Source of the DNA: Bacteroidales bacterium
GTDB taxonomy: Bacteria > Bacteroidota > Bacteroidia > Bacteroidales > Muribaculaceae
Direction of reading: 5' to 3'
Length of the DNA: 64,000 bases
NCBI GenBank assembly: GCA_014800535.1
Contig: JAAVFW010000002.1
Span: forward strand, 8,530 to 72,529
Part shown: piece by piece, positions 41,765 to 52,397 of the stretch
Layout: the number at the start of each line of letters is the position of its first letter
Position numbering within the stretch: position 1 is the stretch's first letter
The notes under the pieces: generated by a model
What the model saw: only the letters and a program-made list of their open reading frames with translations
Told to the model about the DNA's origin: nothing
Databases searched by the model: none
Program-made: the position numbers and the translations under genes

Positions 41765-42847
41765 ATGAAACTGATAAGAAACATATACAGTTACATTTTA
41801 CTGACGGCAATCGCGCTGGTGAGTCTGACATCTTGCGGAATGATGACCGAAGATGAGCCGGATTGTAATCCCTACTACAAGGTACGTTTCCGTTTCGACA
41901 TGAACATGCTTTATGCTGATGCTTTCTCGACTCAGGTTAAAGAGGTCGACCTGTATGTTTACGATACAGATGGAAAGCTCGTCTGGCAGGGTCATGAAGA
42001 TGGAGCCATCCTTGCTGAAGAGGGTTATCTGATGGATCTTCCGGTTGCTCCCGGCACCTACGACCTTGTGGCATGGTGTCGCAACCGCCATGAAAATGCG
42101 GCCGACTTCCGCATGGACGACCATCCCTCGCCCGGTCAGAAAGAAGGACTGCGCGTCACAATGGATCGTGAATATGATGGAGAAACTGCTCATTCAACCA
42201 CCGATTTACATGCTCTCTTTCATGGTAAAATCGACAATGTGGAGCTTCCCGACAAATGGGGCACACATATTGTGACCGTCCCTCTCATCAAGGATACAAA
42301 CTCAATCCGCATCATGCTCGTGCATCTGAGCGGTTCAGAGATAAAAGCGTCTGACTTCGATTTCAAGATTACCGACAGCAACGGACGTCTTGACCACGAC
42401 AACACCATCATGGAAGACGAAATAATCGAATATCGCACCTGGGCAAAGGGTGAGGGTCTCGCTCAGACCAACCTCCCGATCGTAGGAGGGTCAGTCTCCA
42501 ATCTCCCGTCACTCTCCTCGCCGTTCATCACATCGCTGACACGCGCTCCGCAGACGAAGGTTCATTCGGTCATTGCCGAATTGACAACCTCACGCCTGCA
42601 GACTTGTCAGAATCCTATCCTGACCGTCACACGCACATCCGATGGCGAAAAGGTGATACAGATTCCGATTATCGACTATTTCCTTATGGTCAAAGGTGAA
42701 TATCGCAGGGATATGACCGACGACGAATTCCTCGACCGTCAGGACGATTATCACCTCACCTTCTTTATGCACGAAGACGGCTCCTGGTTTAAATCGATTT
42801 TCGATGTCCTTCAGTGGCGTGTCGTAAATCAAGAGACAGAACTTTAA
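41765..42847 (+). CDS. FimB/Mfa2-family fimbrial anchor subunit
   Basis: A 360-residue lipoprotein (LTSC, Cys about 24). It shows the family start DCNPYYKVRFRFDMNMLYAD and the strand EVDLYVYDTDGKLVWQGHE, followed by APGTYDLVAWCRN. P. gingivalis Mfa2/FimB caps and anchors the fimbria in the outer membrane and sets its length. The C-terminus, VLQWRVVNQETEL, is strikingly like that of the major subunit two genes upstream, so it may still donate a strand. It starts after the 357-base gap and is followed after 28 bases by a second related gene. Confidence 0.85.
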   Translation: MKLIRNIYSYILLTAIALVSLTSCGMMTEDEPDCNPYYKVRFRFDMNMLYADAFSTQVKEVDLYVYDTDGKLVWQGHEDGAILAEEGYLMDLPVAPGTYDLVAWCRNRHENAADFRMDDHPSPGQKEGLRVTMDREYDGETAHSTTDLHALFHGKIDNVELPDKWGTHIVTVPLIKDTNSIRIMLVHLSGSEIKASDFDFKITDSNGRLDHDNTIMEDEIIEYRTWAKGEGLAQTNLPIVGGSVSNLPSLSSPFITSLTRAPQTKVHSVIAELTTSRLQTCQNPILTVTRTSDGEKVIQIPIIDYFLMVKGEYRRDMTDDEFLDRQDDYHLTFFMHEDGSWFKSIFDVLQWRVVNQETEL

Positions 42848-42875
42848 TTTAATCAATTCAGTGTGAGTTTTATAA

Positions 42876-44054
42876 ATGATACTTCAAAAAATATTACATA
42901 CTATCAGGATTCTTGCGCTGATTGCGGGTTCGGCTTTTGTTTCGGCCTCGCTGACCGGATGTTCATCTGAAAATGGTGACACTCCTGTCGTTGATCCTGA
43001 CGACATTACGGTCAGCTTCCGCCTTTATGCCGGAGCGACTTCCGACACACGAGCCGTTGATTTTGAGGGCACACGCGACGAATCGCATATTGACCTCGAC
43101 AATCTCAAGATTCTGGTTTTCGACGAAAACGGTGTGTTGAAGCAGGTGTTGTATGACGATGGAAACATGCCTGAAAACACATCTTTCTCAGAGCTCGGAC
43201 AAGGTTTTTACATTGTCCGCACCAAGCTCGACCCGGAGAAATACACCACAGGTGAAAAATTCGCGATAGTTGCTCTTGCCAACTGGCGCAGTGCTGCCGA
43301 CGACACCAAGCTCATTGCCGATTGGAATGGTCATAAGATCGACGCGACTGAAGTCGGTAAGCTCCGGATCTCCGATCTTAAAGAGTGTGTGTTCCGCCTT
43401 AATCCGCAGGTCGAAGACAATCAGCCCGCTTCATGGATACCCGGCAATGGCAAATGGATTCCCATGTTCGGAAGCCGTTTCACATCAATTGCCGGCTACG
43501 ACAGCGCAATCTTCAACGAAGCGAATCCGATGCCGATTCCCGATGTTGTCCTTGTGAGAGCTTTCACAAAAATCGAGGTTGAAAATCTTGACTTGAGTGA
43601 GGATTCACCCGTAATTGAAAGCATCGAGCTGTGTTACCGTAATCAGAAGGGACGCCTTATGCAGAATTACACCTTCACCGGAAGCACAGGAAATGTAGCT
43701 TCGACCTCGCTCCCCGATGAGCCCTCATCCACCACGCGTTCCATACCGTTCTATCAGAAGGATAACATATACACGATTTATATTCCGGAGATGGAGTTTG
43801 ATAACCTCGACTCCAGACGTGCCATCAAGGTCAATATCGACTTGAAGGACAACGTCAAGGATGAACGCTGGATTTATCTTTGCCCCTACGGACCTAACGG
43901 ACGCCCGCAATTGGCAGACAATTATGGTTCCGACTGGAATTCCATCAAGCGTAACTATGTCTATAAATACACAATAAATTCACTTGGTTTTGAGTTTATT
44001 ATAGACGTAGAACCATGGAAATTCGGCGGAAAGGTACACATTAATCTCGAATAA
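42876..44054 (+). CDS. FimB/Mfa2-like minor fimbrial lipoprotein
   Basis: A 392-residue lipoprotein (LTGC, Cys about 29). A TRAVD sequence near 58 resembles the Arg maturation site. The first domain has the fimbrial pattern ITVSFRLYAG and LDNLKILVFDENGVLKQV. The second has FTKIEVENLDLS and IESIELCYRNQKG. It lacks the QWR C-terminal motif of its neighbours and ends KFGGKVHINLE. It probably is an accessory or adaptor subunit between shaft and tip (inference). It is separated by 47 bases from the tip-like gene. Confidence 0.75.
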   Translation: MILQKILHTIRILALIAGSAFVSASLTGCSSENGDTPVVDPDDITVSFRLYAGATSDTRAVDFEGTRDESHIDLDNLKILVFDENGVLKQVLYDDGNMPENTSFSELGQGFYIVRTKLDPEKYTTGEKFAIVALANWRSAADDTKLIADWNGHKIDATEVGKLRISDLKECVFRLNPQVEDNQPASWIPGNGKWIPMFGSRFTSIAGYDSAIFNEANPMPIPDVVLVRAFTKIEVENLDLSEDSPVIESIELCYRNQKGRLMQNYTFTGSTGNVASTSLPDEPSSTTRSIPFYQKDNIYTIYIPEMEFDNLDSRRAIKVNIDLKDNVKDERWIYLCPYGPNGRPQLADNYGSDWNSIKRNYVYKYTINSLGFEFIIDVEPWKFGGKVHINLE

Positions 44055-44101
44055 TCTCCCATACAGAGTCTTTTTAATCCGCCTATTAATCTGACACGGA
44101 A

Positions 44102-47100
44102 ATGAATATCTCAAAAATTAAATATATGCTTTGTCTTCCCGTGGCAATGACAATGATGCTTGCGGGTTGTACTGATGATTTTTTTGCTGACGGAGTCGAG
44201 AGTCCCCTCTCGACAGACGCAGTTGCTTTCACTGCAGCTGTTTCGCCGGTGGAATCAAACAGGACGCGTGGAGGAAACGACCTTTACAGTCCGCTCACCC
44301 TTACTGACGATAGAGAAGAATTCCCTCTTTATCTTCACACTTACGAGCATCCGATGGGGGATGAAACAGGCGAATCGTCACCTTCGACACGAGGCATACA
44401 GGTTGGTTCTTCTGCCGACCTTTACAAAATTCATAAATCGTTTGGAGTGAAGGGTGACTACGAAAGTGACGGCTCTTCATTCATGGAGATGCAAGACACG
44501 AGAATGCTTTCTACAGGCAACAACCGTGTCTGGACCACTGCCGTGCCAAAGCGCTGGCCCGGAGATAAGAGACTTACGTTTAACGCCATCGCTCCGTTTG
44601 ACCATCTCGACAAATTGAAGAGTCCGCATTACAGTAAAAATCAGATTTCTTTCTCTTACTCGGCTCAGAAAAGTGCTGACGGCATGAATGATGCCGAAGC
44701 GCAGCCCGACCTTCTCACTGCTGTCGCTACAATGAACCGCGAGGAATCCGCCGACTATAACTATCGCATTCCTCTTAAATTTCAACATGCCTTGTCAGCT
44801 GTCAAGTTCGCTGTCAGAGATGTGTTGAAAGGAAAGGTTATCAGCATCTCCATCAAGAATGTGAAGGGGAGCGGCGATTGTGTCTACACTGCTGACAGCA
44901 ACAGCGACAACGGAAAGTTCACCTGGACCAATCAGCAGGGGAGTGAGAGTTATACTCAGCTTTTCAATCATGAGGTTGAAGGAAATAACTTCGATTCTGA
45001 AAATGAGGCAAACGACGTGGTTCTGACCGACGACATGCCCTCGAAGACTTTCATGATGATTCCTCAGATGATTAGCGAAGACGCTGAAATTGAAGTCGAG
45101 ATTGAACGTTATAATGTCGTCGACGGACTCCCCTCGGTGATTAAGGTGAAGGGTAAGATTCTCGACAACAACGTCAAGGAATGGAAAGCCGGATATGAAT
45201 ATATCTACACCATCTCCACCTCGAAAGACAACTGGGTTTATGTTCTCGATGCTGATGGAAACACAGCAAAGGGTCTTGACAATATATATGTCTATAATCC
45301 CGGCGCAGATGAGTTTGCAAGTTATGGCAATAATGCCTACTTCAACGTGCGCAGCTATCGCTACAAGGCGAATGATCAGAATTTTATTGAGGCTCTTCCC
45401 TGGAGTGCATCTCACGGTGGCTCTGAGTCATATCAGATTGAAAAACCCGGTGATGATAACGGCACGGTCTATCCCAATAAGTTTGTAACTAACTCTGAGT
45501 GGATCACTGACACCAACTCATCTTCTCCGCTTGCAGGAAAGGGCACTTCAAACCGTACGGCACAGGAACGTCATAACCTTGTTTTCCTCCCTCACTATGT
45601 CACTACCAACTGGGAAGGCGACAAAACGATGCAGGCCTACGAACCCTATTCAGGTTTCTCAAAAGATAATCCTTACGACCTTTCCACTTTCGGAGGACTA
45701 CGCTCTCGCACCACAGCAAACTGCTATATCGTCGACCGCGGTGGATGGTATATGCTGCCTCTTGTCTACGGAAATGCGATAAAGAATGGTGCAACCAATT
45801 CGAGTGCTTACACCTCGGCAAGTAATAATACCGGAGATAACTATCGACTGTTAAAGACTATGACAGATTATAACGGAAATGCCATCACCGGCCCGAATAT
45901 CTCAGGTGTGACCAACGCATCCCGTGCCGAACTCGTTTGGCAGGATGCCTATAATATGATCGACCAGAACAGTGTCGAGATTGTTACAGTCAACGGCGAA
46001 CGTATGCTTCGTTTCTTTGTCGAACGTGATAACCTTCAACAAGGTAATGCCATTGTTGCATTGACCAACCAAGCCAACGGAACCATAATGTGGAGCTGGC
46101 ATATCTGGGCAACGGAGCATTGGCTGAACCCGTCAACCCGACTTCCGCACGTCTATAACAACGTGGCGTATTTCAACAACTTTGTAGCTAACAACGTGAC
46201 AAGTTTCCGCGAAAGAGGAGATGTTGCCATTACGCATAATCAGCCCACAGGAACCACCTTCTACATGTCGCCCTACAACCTCGGATGGTGTGACCCCAAG
46301 AGAGTTGTCTATCTGCAGCGACACAATCAGATGGATTTCGTGCAGTACATGCCCGACGGTAAAACAAAGACCTCCAAGACTGATAAACTTGCCATTATCC
46401 AGGATGGAGAAACCATTGACTATAAATATGCCAACAACTCCTACTATCAGTGGGGGCGTAAAGACCCAATGCGTGGATTCTTTGACCATGACAGCCACAT
46501 GAAAGCCGTATTCGGAACCCGTCCGTCGACAGTCGGTGACCAGTCGGTGACAATCGCCACTGCAATCCGCAATCCTAACGTCTTCTATGGAAAATCAGGT
46601 GCTTCAGGCTCTGCGAAGGAGGACTGGTGTGTTAACTCAGGTCATTCCAACCTCTGGAACAATCATGCAAATATGGACACACAGAATGTCAATAATGCGA
46701 GTGCTGATGCCAATAGAAACACGAGCATGTGGGTTCATACCAAGACCATCTACGACCCCTCACCGGCAGGGTATATGGTGCCGAATGTTGGAGTGTTCCA
46801 TTTTATATTTACTCAGACATCCGGAGCAAATATTACCGGAGGCTGGAGTGGCGGTCAGGTGACCGGTCTGACTGCATTGAACAACAGATTGCACGGTTCG
46901 AGCCTGACAAATACTGCTGTCTATGATTATGTTGTCTATGGTGGCTCTTCAACCACCGACCGCAGCACTGCGGTGTTCTTCTCGGCAACAGGTAACAAGT
47001 GGTGGTCAGGCGACCATCTCACCGGAGTTGCCGGAGGTGACAACTATAACCCGCAGTTATGTTATTTGTGGACAAGTCGATATTGCCGGGATAACTCCAA

Positions 47101-47242
47101 CCATTCTGCCTACGGTATGGCACTTGGATTGGACCAGGATCTCGCTTCACCCAATGAATCGACAAATGTCTATTACATAAGTGCGCATTTCTACGGTCGT
47201 CGTGCTATGGGACGTGCCGTGCGCGCAATCCGCGAACCTTGA
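44102..47242 (+). CDS. Large fimbrillin-like tip protein
   Basis: A 1046-residue lipoprotein (LAGC, Cys about 23). Early TRGGND and TRGIQ sequences fit Arg maturation sites. The N-terminal third has fimbrillin-family features (VWTTAVPKRWPGDKRLTFNAIAP in parts, and FQHALSAVKFAVRD near 225). The C-terminal part (about 400-1046) is rich in Asn, Tyr and Trp and contains TIYDPSPAGYMVPNVGVFHF, a variant of the YDPCPxGWxVP motif of these surface proteins. Its size and last position in the operon suggest a fimbrial tip adhesin; ligand unknown. It ends 33 bases from the convergent GT2 gene. Confidence 0.78.
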   Translation: MNISKIKYMLCLPVAMTMMLAGCTDDFFADGVESPLSTDAVAFTAAVSPVESNRTRGGNDLYSPLTLTDDREEFPLYLHTYEHPMGDETGESSPSTRGIQVGSSADLYKIHKSFGVKGDYESDGSSFMEMQDTRMLSTGNNRVWTTAVPKRWPGDKRLTFNAIAPFDHLDKLKSPHYSKNQISFSYSAQKSADGMNDAEAQPDLLTAVATMNREESADYNYRIPLKFQHALSAVKFAVRDVLKGKVISISIKNVKGSGDCVYTADSNSDNGKFTWTNQQGSESYTQLFNHEVEGNNFDSENEANDVVLTDDMPSKTFMMIPQMISEDAEIEVEIERYNVVDGLPSVIKVKGKILDNNVKEWKAGYEYIYTISTSKDNWVYVLDADGNTAKGLDNIYVYNPGADEFASYGNNAYFNVRSYRYKANDQNFIEALPWSASHGGSESYQIEKPGDDNGTVYPNKFVTNSEWITDTNSSSPLAGKGTSNRTAQERHNLVFLPHYVTTNWEGDKTMQAYEPYSGFSKDNPYDLSTFGGLRSRTTANCYIVDRGGWYMLPLVYGNAIKNGATNSSAYTSASNNTGDNYRLLKTMTDYNGNAITGPNISGVTNASRAELVWQDAYNMIDQNSVEIVTVNGERMLRFFVERDNLQQGNAIVALTNQANGTIMWSWHIWATEHWLNPSTRLPHVYNNVAYFNNFVANNVTSFRERGDVAITHNQPTGTTFYMSPYNLGWCDPKRVVYLQRHNQMDFVQYMPDGKTKTSKTDKLAIIQDGETIDYKYANNSYYQWGRKDPMRGFFDHDSHMKAVFGTRPSTVGDQSVTIATAIRNPNVFYGKSGASGSAKEDWCVNSGHSNLWNNHANMDTQNVNNASADANRNTSMWVHTKTIYDPSPAGYMVPNVGVFHFIFTQTSGANITGGWSGGQVTGLTALNNRLHGSSLTNTAVYDYVVYGGSSTTDRSTAVFFSATGNKWWSGDHLTGVAGGDNYNPQLCYLWTSRYCRDNSNHSAYGMALGLDQDLASPNESTNVYYISAHFYGRRAMGRAVRAIREP

Positions 47243-47275
47243 TAACCTCCCGAAGGAATTTACTTAGAGATTGAT

Positions 47276-48283
47276 TTAGATTCTTTTTATACCCAACATT
47301 CTGTCAATCAGATTAAGCACACGTCGCCTTAACCCGTATGGCAGATAAGAAAGGAGCAGATACTTACGGCTCACCTTCCCGCGAAGAAGCCTGAGATCTG
47401 CTCCTTTCTCACATTTTATGATACATTCCCTCACAGCTTCATATTCTTCCTTGCTAAGCCGGGTAACGCGAAGCAGACGCATGGCGTCGAATATGGTGTG
47501 GAAATTATGAATCTGTTCGGCGGTGTAGGTGTCGGAATCCTTTGGGTAATGCTCACCGATAAACGACAGGAGACGGAGGTTATTTGTCAATCTGCCGAAT
47601 GCCTTGAAGTTGAATTGATAAGTCACGGAATCCTGATTGTCCCGATAGTAATAAGGCTCATTGCAGATGCTGACTTTTCCGGCATTATAAAGCAGCACAC
47701 GAGTCATATATTCGTCGATATATGAGCGTATGCCATAGAAGCCGTCAATGTCAATCTCATCAAAGGCTGTAAGGTATAGTCCGCGGCGTATCAGACCGCC
47801 GTTACAATGGATTTGCCATCCGTCAAGAGTGAACTTCACACAATCTTTACCCTGCAGTGTCATGCCGATAAGTTCCGGATTGATACTCTCGATAAGGTGA
47901 CTGTTTGTGCCATCCCAACGATACATGACAGGATAGACGATATCAGCGTCATTACGGGTCTGTGCTGATAGCAGATTGCGAAGGTAATCCGGTCCGATTG
48001 AATCATCGGCATCGAGCGGAGCAACAAACTCTGTGTCAGCCTCCCTTATGGCATATTCACGGGGCAGGTAAGCTCCCCCCGATTGAGTCTTCATCCGGAT
48101 TACCCGGATGCGGTTGTCGCGTCGGGCATACTCCTTTGCAATGGCAGCCGTGGCGTCCGAGGAGCAATCATCTGCTATGATGAGTTTCCAATCGGTCTCC
48201 GATTGTGCTATTACCGCGTCGAGAGCTTCCGGCAGATACTTCTCGACGTTATAGGCCGGAATGATAAACGTTACCCTGCTCAT
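47276..48283 (-). CDS. Family 2 glycosyltransferase
   Basis: A 335-residue GT2: VTFIIPAYNVEKYLPEALDAVI (in parts: FIIPAYNVEKYLPEALDAV, residues 5-23), WKLIIADDCSSDAT near 32-45, FVAPLDADDSIGPDYL near 87-102, and IDEYMTRVLLYNAGK in the acceptor half. It lies alone on this strand, convergent with the fimbrial operon and upstream of valS. It may act on LPS or on glycoproteins; the target is unknown. No -7 box is clear upstream. Confidence 0.87.
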   Translation of the reverse strand: MSRVTFIIPAYNVEKYLPEALDAVIAQSETDWKLIIADDCSSDATAAIAKEYARRDNRIRVIRMKTQSGGAYLPREYAIREADTEFVAPLDADDSIGPDYLRNLLSAQTRNDADIVYPVMYRWDGTNSHLIESINPELIGMTLQGKDCVKFTLDGWQIHCNGGLIRRGLYLTAFDEIDIDGFYGIRSYIDEYMTRVLLYNAGKVSICNEPYYYRDNQDSVTYQFNFKAFGRLTNNLRLLSFIGEHYPKDSDTYTAEQIHNFHTIFDAMRLLRVTRLSKEEYEAVRECIIKCEKGADLRLLRGKVSRKYLLLSYLPYGLRRRVLNLIDRMLGIKRI

Positions 48284-48470
48284 GGTCTATAAGATTTATT
48301 GATTTATAAGACTTATAAGATAACCTCTAATACTTAGTCATTAATAACTATAACTTAACACCTACTAAACCCCACCTCATCACTAATAACTATAACCTAA
48401 TACTTAAAAAGAGGGAGGGTCTGTCAAAATTAATCTGACATACCCTCGCCCATTGATTTTTATTATGGTC
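48284..48470. repeat. Intergenic region with degenerate ~30-bp repeats and valS terminator
   Basis: Two related units (about 48328-48358 and 48381-48407), with the core TAATAACTATAAC, flanked by TAATACTTA, belong to the same family as the copies, in opposite orientation, at 61832-61915 and 62731-62804. A terminator stem (48415-48426 with 48436-48447, one mismatch), with a T5 run on the minus strand, ends valS. Confidence 0.65.
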
Positions 48471-51107
48471 TTATTTTCTTAGAGCCTCAAGAGAGCTTCT
48501 GATAGCAGCAATCTTCTGCTCAGCGTCACTCCTCTTTTTCTTTTCGAGAGCAACCACTTTCTCAGGTGCATTAGCAACGAAACGCTCGTTGTTGAGTTTC
48601 TTATTGACTGTCTCAAGGAAACCTTCCTGATATTTCAGGTCAGCTTCAAGCTTGGCAATCTCCTCATCAACGTTGATGTTGCTTTCGAGAGGGATGTTAT
48701 ACTCCGTTGCACCGACGATGAAAGAAGCAGCCATGGGGTCTTTCTCGACAATCTCACTTATTGATTCGAGGTTACCCATCTTGATAAGGATGCTGTCGAG
48801 AGTTGCGTCATGTTCCCCCTTTGTTTCGAGTTTAAGCGGCTCGCGGTTAGGAATCTGACGTTTTTTGCGGATGTTACGCACACCTCCCACAATCTCCTTC
48901 AGCGTTTCAAAACGTTCGATTATATCGCCGTCGGTTGCTGTCGGCACCGGCATTTCGGCATACATGATGCTCTGACCCTCACGACGTTCCTCAAGCTGCT
49001 GCCACAGCTCCTCGGTGATAAACGGCATGAAAGGATGCAACATTCTCAGAAGAGCATCGAAGAAACCAGTTGTAGCATCGTAAGTTTTCTTATCCATCGG
49101 CTTTCCGAACTCAGGCTTGACAACCTCAAGATACCAGCTTGAGAACTCATCCCAGAAGAGTTTATAAACTGCCATCAGAGCTTCAGAGATGCGATATTTA
49201 CCCATCAGGTCGTCAACCTCCTCAAGCGTTTTGGAAAGTTTTGCTGCAAACCATTCGACACCAAGGCGAGACGACTCAGGCTGTTCGATGGAATCATCGC
49301 AATTCCATCCCTTCACAAGGCGGAAAGCGTTCCAGATCTTGTTGCAGAAATTACGTCCCTGTTCGCATAGGGAATCATCATACATGATGTCGTTGCCGGC
49401 AGGAGCTGCAAGCATCAGACCCATTCTCACACCATCGGCACCGAATTTCTTGATGAGGTCAAGAGGATCGGGCGAGTTACCCAATGTCTTGCTCATCTTT
49501 CTGCCGATTTTGTCGCGCACGATACCGGTGAAATAAACGTTTTCGAAAGGTTTGTCACCCACATACTCGTAGCCGGCCATAATCATTCGGGCAACCCAGA
49601 AGAATATGATGTCGGGACCTGTCACAAGAGTGGCAGTAGGATAATAATACTTCAATTCCTTGTTTCCGGGGTCAAGGATTCCGTTGAACAGAGTGATAGG
49701 CCAGAGCCATGATGAAAACCATGTGTCGAGGGCATCGTCATCCTGACGCAGGTCAGCATCCTGAAGATTTAATCCCGACTCCTTGCGAGCCTTTTCAAGA
49801 GCCTCCTCACGGGTTTCGGCAACCACTATTTTCTGCTCGTTATCACCATTCACATAATAGTAGGCCGGAATACGGTGTCCCCACCAGAGCTGACGGCTGA
49901 TACACCAATCCTGAATATTTTCCAGCCAGATGCGATAGGTTGTCTTATATTTTTCCGGAACAAACCGAATCTCACCATCCATAACCGGAGAAAGAGCAAT
50001 GTCGGCAAAGTGTTTCATCTTTATGAACCACTGCAGCGACAGACGCGGCTCGATTGCCACTTTCGTGCGCTCGCTATAACCCACATTGTTTGTGTAATCT
50101 TCCTCTTTTTCAAGCAATCCGGCCTCTTTGAGGTCGTTGGCAATAACCTTTCGGCAATCAAAACGATCCATCCCGGCATACTTCCCGCCATGTTCGTTCA
50201 GAGTGCCGTTCTCATTGAAGATGTCGATTGAATCAAGATTATGATTCTTGCCAAGCATGTAGTCATTCTTATCGTGAGCCGGAGTCACTTTCAGACATCC
50301 TGTTCCGAACTCAATGTCGACATATCTGTCTTCGATTACCGGAATCTCTCTTCCGACAAGAGGCACAATCACACGCTTCCCCTTGAGCCATTCATTCTTC
50401 GGGTCTTTGGGGTTGATACACATCGCCGTGTCGCCCATAATTGTTTCCGGACGTGTCGTAGCCACGACGGCATATCTTCCCTCAGGGTCGCCCGCCACAA
50501 AGTAACGGAGGTAATAGAGTTTTGACTTCTCCTCAACATAGTTCACTTCGTCGTCGGAGATTGCAGTGCAGTTCTTCGGGTCCCAGTTCACCATTCTCAG
50601 ACCGCGGTAGATAAGACCTTTGTCATAGAGATCGCAGAACACCTTGGTGACACTTTTAGAGCGCATTTCATCCATGGTAAAGGCTGTGCGGTCCCAATCG
50701 CAGGATGCTCCTAACTTGCGCAGCTGTTTGAGGATAATGCCGCCGTGAGTATTGGTCCAGTCCCAGGCATGTTCCAGAAACTGTTCACGTGTGAGGTCGG
50801 TCTTCTTGATGCCCTCCTGTTCAAGTTTGGCAATAACCTTTGTTTCGGTGGCGATTGCCGCATGGTCTGTGCCGGGCACCCAGAGCGCGTTCTTACCCAT
50901 CATTCTGGCACGACGCACAAGAATGTCCTGAATAGTATTGTTGAGCATGTGGCCCATGTGAAGCACACCGGTCACATTTGGTGGCGGAATAACGATGCAA
51001 TATGGTTCGCGTGCATCCGGTTCGGAATGAAAAAGTTTATGACTCATCCAATAGTCATACCATTTTTCCTCGACTTCCGCCGGATTATAATTCTTAGCTG
51101 TTTCCAT
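48471..51107 (-). CDS. valS: Valyl-tRNA synthetase
   Basis: An 878-residue class I aminoacyl-tRNA synthetase. Full family architecture is seen: the HIGH box as VLHMGHMLN (about 47-55), the inserted editing domain ([14 protein letters not shown] near 214-227 and [16 protein letters not shown] near 268-283), the KMSKT loop in [16 protein letters not shown] near 527-542, the anticodon-binding helices, and the C-terminal coiled-coil arm (near 810-878). The third box residue, Thr for the usual Ser in KMSKS, is common in the phylum. Length is normal. It is essential for translation. A hairpin with T-run follows the gene. Confidence 0.97.
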   Translation of the reverse strand: METAKNYNPAEVEEKWYDYWMSHKLFHSEPDAREPYCIVIPPPNVTGVLHMGHMLNNTIQDILVRRARMMGKNALWVPGTDHAAIATETKVIAKLEQEGIKKTDLTREQFLEHAWDWTNTHGGIILKQLRKLGASCDWDRTAFTMDEMRSKSVTKVFCDLYDKGLIYRGLRMVNWDPKNCTAISDDEVNYVEEKSKLYYLRYFVAGDPEGRYAVVATTRPETIMGDTAMCINPKDPKNEWLKGKRVIVPLVGREIPVIEDRYVDIEFGTGCLKVTPAHDKNDYMLGKNHNLDSIDIFNENGTLNEHGGKYAGMDRFDCRKVIANDLKEAGLLEKEEDYTNNVGYSERTKVAIEPRLSLQWFIKMKHFADIALSPVMDGEIRFVPEKYKTTYRIWLENIQDWCISRQLWWGHRIPAYYYVNGDNEQKIVVAETREEALEKARKESGLNLQDADLRQDDDALDTWFSSWLWPITLFNGILDPGNKELKYYYPTATLVTGPDIIFFWVARMIMAGYEYVGDKPFENVYFTGIVRDKIGRKMSKTLGNSPDPLDLIKKFGADGVRMGLMLAAPAGNDIMYDDSLCEQGRNFCNKIWNAFRLVKGWNCDDSIEQPESSRLGVEWFAAKLSKTLEEVDDLMGKYRISEALMAVYKLFWDEFSSWYLEVVKPEFGKPMDKKTYDATTGFFDALLRMLHPFMPFITEELWQQLEERREGQSIMYAEMPVPTATDGDIIERFETLKEIVGGVRNIRKKRQIPNREPLKLETKGEHDATLDSILIKMGNLESISEIVEKDPMAASFIVGATEYNIPLESNINVDEEIAKLEADLKYQEGFLETVNKKLNNERFVANAPEKVVALEKKKRSDAEQKIAAIRSSLEALRK

Positions 51108-51148
51108 TTATATGTTATCTAAACTTATAAATTCATAAATTCATTGAC

Positions 51149-51174
51149 TTCAAGTTGAGCAGGCTCAACTTGAA
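51149..51174 (-). terminator. Hairpin after the Gate-domain gene
   Basis: A perfect 11-bp stem (51149-51159 with 51164-51174) and a CAGG loop lie just downstream of the Gate-domain gene stop (51181, minus strand) and before valS. Confidence 0.65.
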
Positions 51175-51180
51175 TAATTT

Positions 51181-52371
51181 TCAGGCTACGATCACAAGCG
51201 AGATTCCGACAAACACCCAGTGGGCAACGATTGCCGCCACAAGACCGCCGATGGTGTGAGCCAGGATAGCCTTGGGAGTAAGCTCGCGATAGCCAAGCGA
51301 ATCGAGCATTGCGGTGTGGGTGCTGAGGTAGCCGCTCCAGCACATGCCGATTGCTGTGAAGACTGCGATTGCATTGCCATCAATCCAGCCCTGCGAAATG
51401 AATCCCGGCACAAGACCGAGAGCCGCACCCACGGCTCCGAGAGCCGTAATAGGGAAGGCTATCAGATGAGGATCTCCGAAACCGAACAGAAATTCAAATA
51501 TGATGTTGATTTTGGAAGCCAGTGTCGGCAGGAGTGATGATCCCTCGTAGGCACCGCCGGTATAAACGCCCTCAGCTCCGGGTCCGAAGGTGAGCATCAT
51601 GACAAGGGTTGAGATAATGATGACACCGGGTATGATGGCAATACCCACGTTTACTCCGGTCTTTCCACCGTCGAGCATTGAGTTGAGCACACGGATAAAG
51701 GTTGACTTCTCCTCGACTTTTTTCTCGTTGGCTGCTGCAACCTCTTCCTGATTTGCTGCGTCTTCATGTGCGAAGTGAGGATAGTTCTTGATGACGAAAT
51801 ATTGCATGATGCGCGTCGAAACGATACATCCGCAGAACGCTCCGAAGAAACCGACGAGCGGCTGCCACATATATCCCTGACCGATCATAAACACCATCAC
51901 CAGAAGACCCATGCCGAAGGCGGTGCCGAAATTGGTGAGCGAAATGAACTGAAATTTCTTAAAATATGTGCTGAATCGCTTGTCTGACGCCAGTGAGATG
52001 ATTGCCGGGTTGTCGCTCAGGAAGGTCATAACCGCACCCAGAGATGCCACGCCGGGCAGATTGAAAAGCGGTTTCATGAGCGGACGCAATATCTTTTCGA
52101 GAAGTGACACCACGCCAAACTCAACAAATAATTTACCTATCGCTCCGGTGAGCACACAGATTGCCATCAGATAGAAACAGGTGTTCATCAGCAGATCGTG
52201 GGCGGTGTGCATCATGGTGTTGAGCATGTTGGCAACACCCATCACCTGACCGAAATAATAGAATATTCCGATGACAACGACAAGGCAGATGATTCCCTGA
52301 TACTTCGACAGGAATGATTTTTTTTCAGTGCCTGAAGTTGGTTCAGTCGCAGTTTTTTCGATAGAATCCAT
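51181..52371 (-). CDS. Gate/nucleoside-recognition-domain inner-membrane protein
   Basis: A 396-residue membrane protein with about 9-10 helices. Two similar halves each contain a re-entrant pattern typical of Gate (nucleoside recognition) domains: LGAVMTFLSDNPAIISLASD near 110-130 and GVAIIPGVIIISTLVMMLTFG-like near 235-255. A charged hydrophilic loop (about 195-222, EEVAAANEKKVEEKS) separates them. Homologues include spore-maturation SpmA/B- and YjiH-type proteins with unknown solutes. It is 26 bases after the porin gene, so the two are probably one operon, suggesting outer- and inner-membrane passage of one solute (inference). Confidence 0.72.
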   Translation of the reverse strand: MDSIEKTATEPTSGTEKKSFLSKYQGIICLVVVIGIFYYFGQVMGVANMLNTMMHTAHDLLMNTCFYLMAICVLTGAIGKLFVEFGVVSLLEKILRPLMKPLFNLPGVASLGAVMTFLSDNPAIISLASDKRFSTYFKKFQFISLTNFGTAFGMGLLVMVFMIGQGYMWQPLVGFFGAFCGCIVSTRIMQYFVIKNYPHFAHEDAANQEEVAAANEKKVEEKSTFIRVLNSMLDGGKTGVNVGIAIIPGVIIISTLVMMLTFGPGAEGVYTGGAYEGSSLLPTLASKINIIFEFLFGFGDPHLIAFPITALGAVGAALGLVPGFISQGWIDGNAIAVFTAIGMCWSGYLSTHTAMLDSLGYRELTPKAILAHTIGGLVAAIVAHWVFVGISLVIVA

Positions 52372-52397
52372 TTTTATTTTTTAACGACTTGAGGTCT

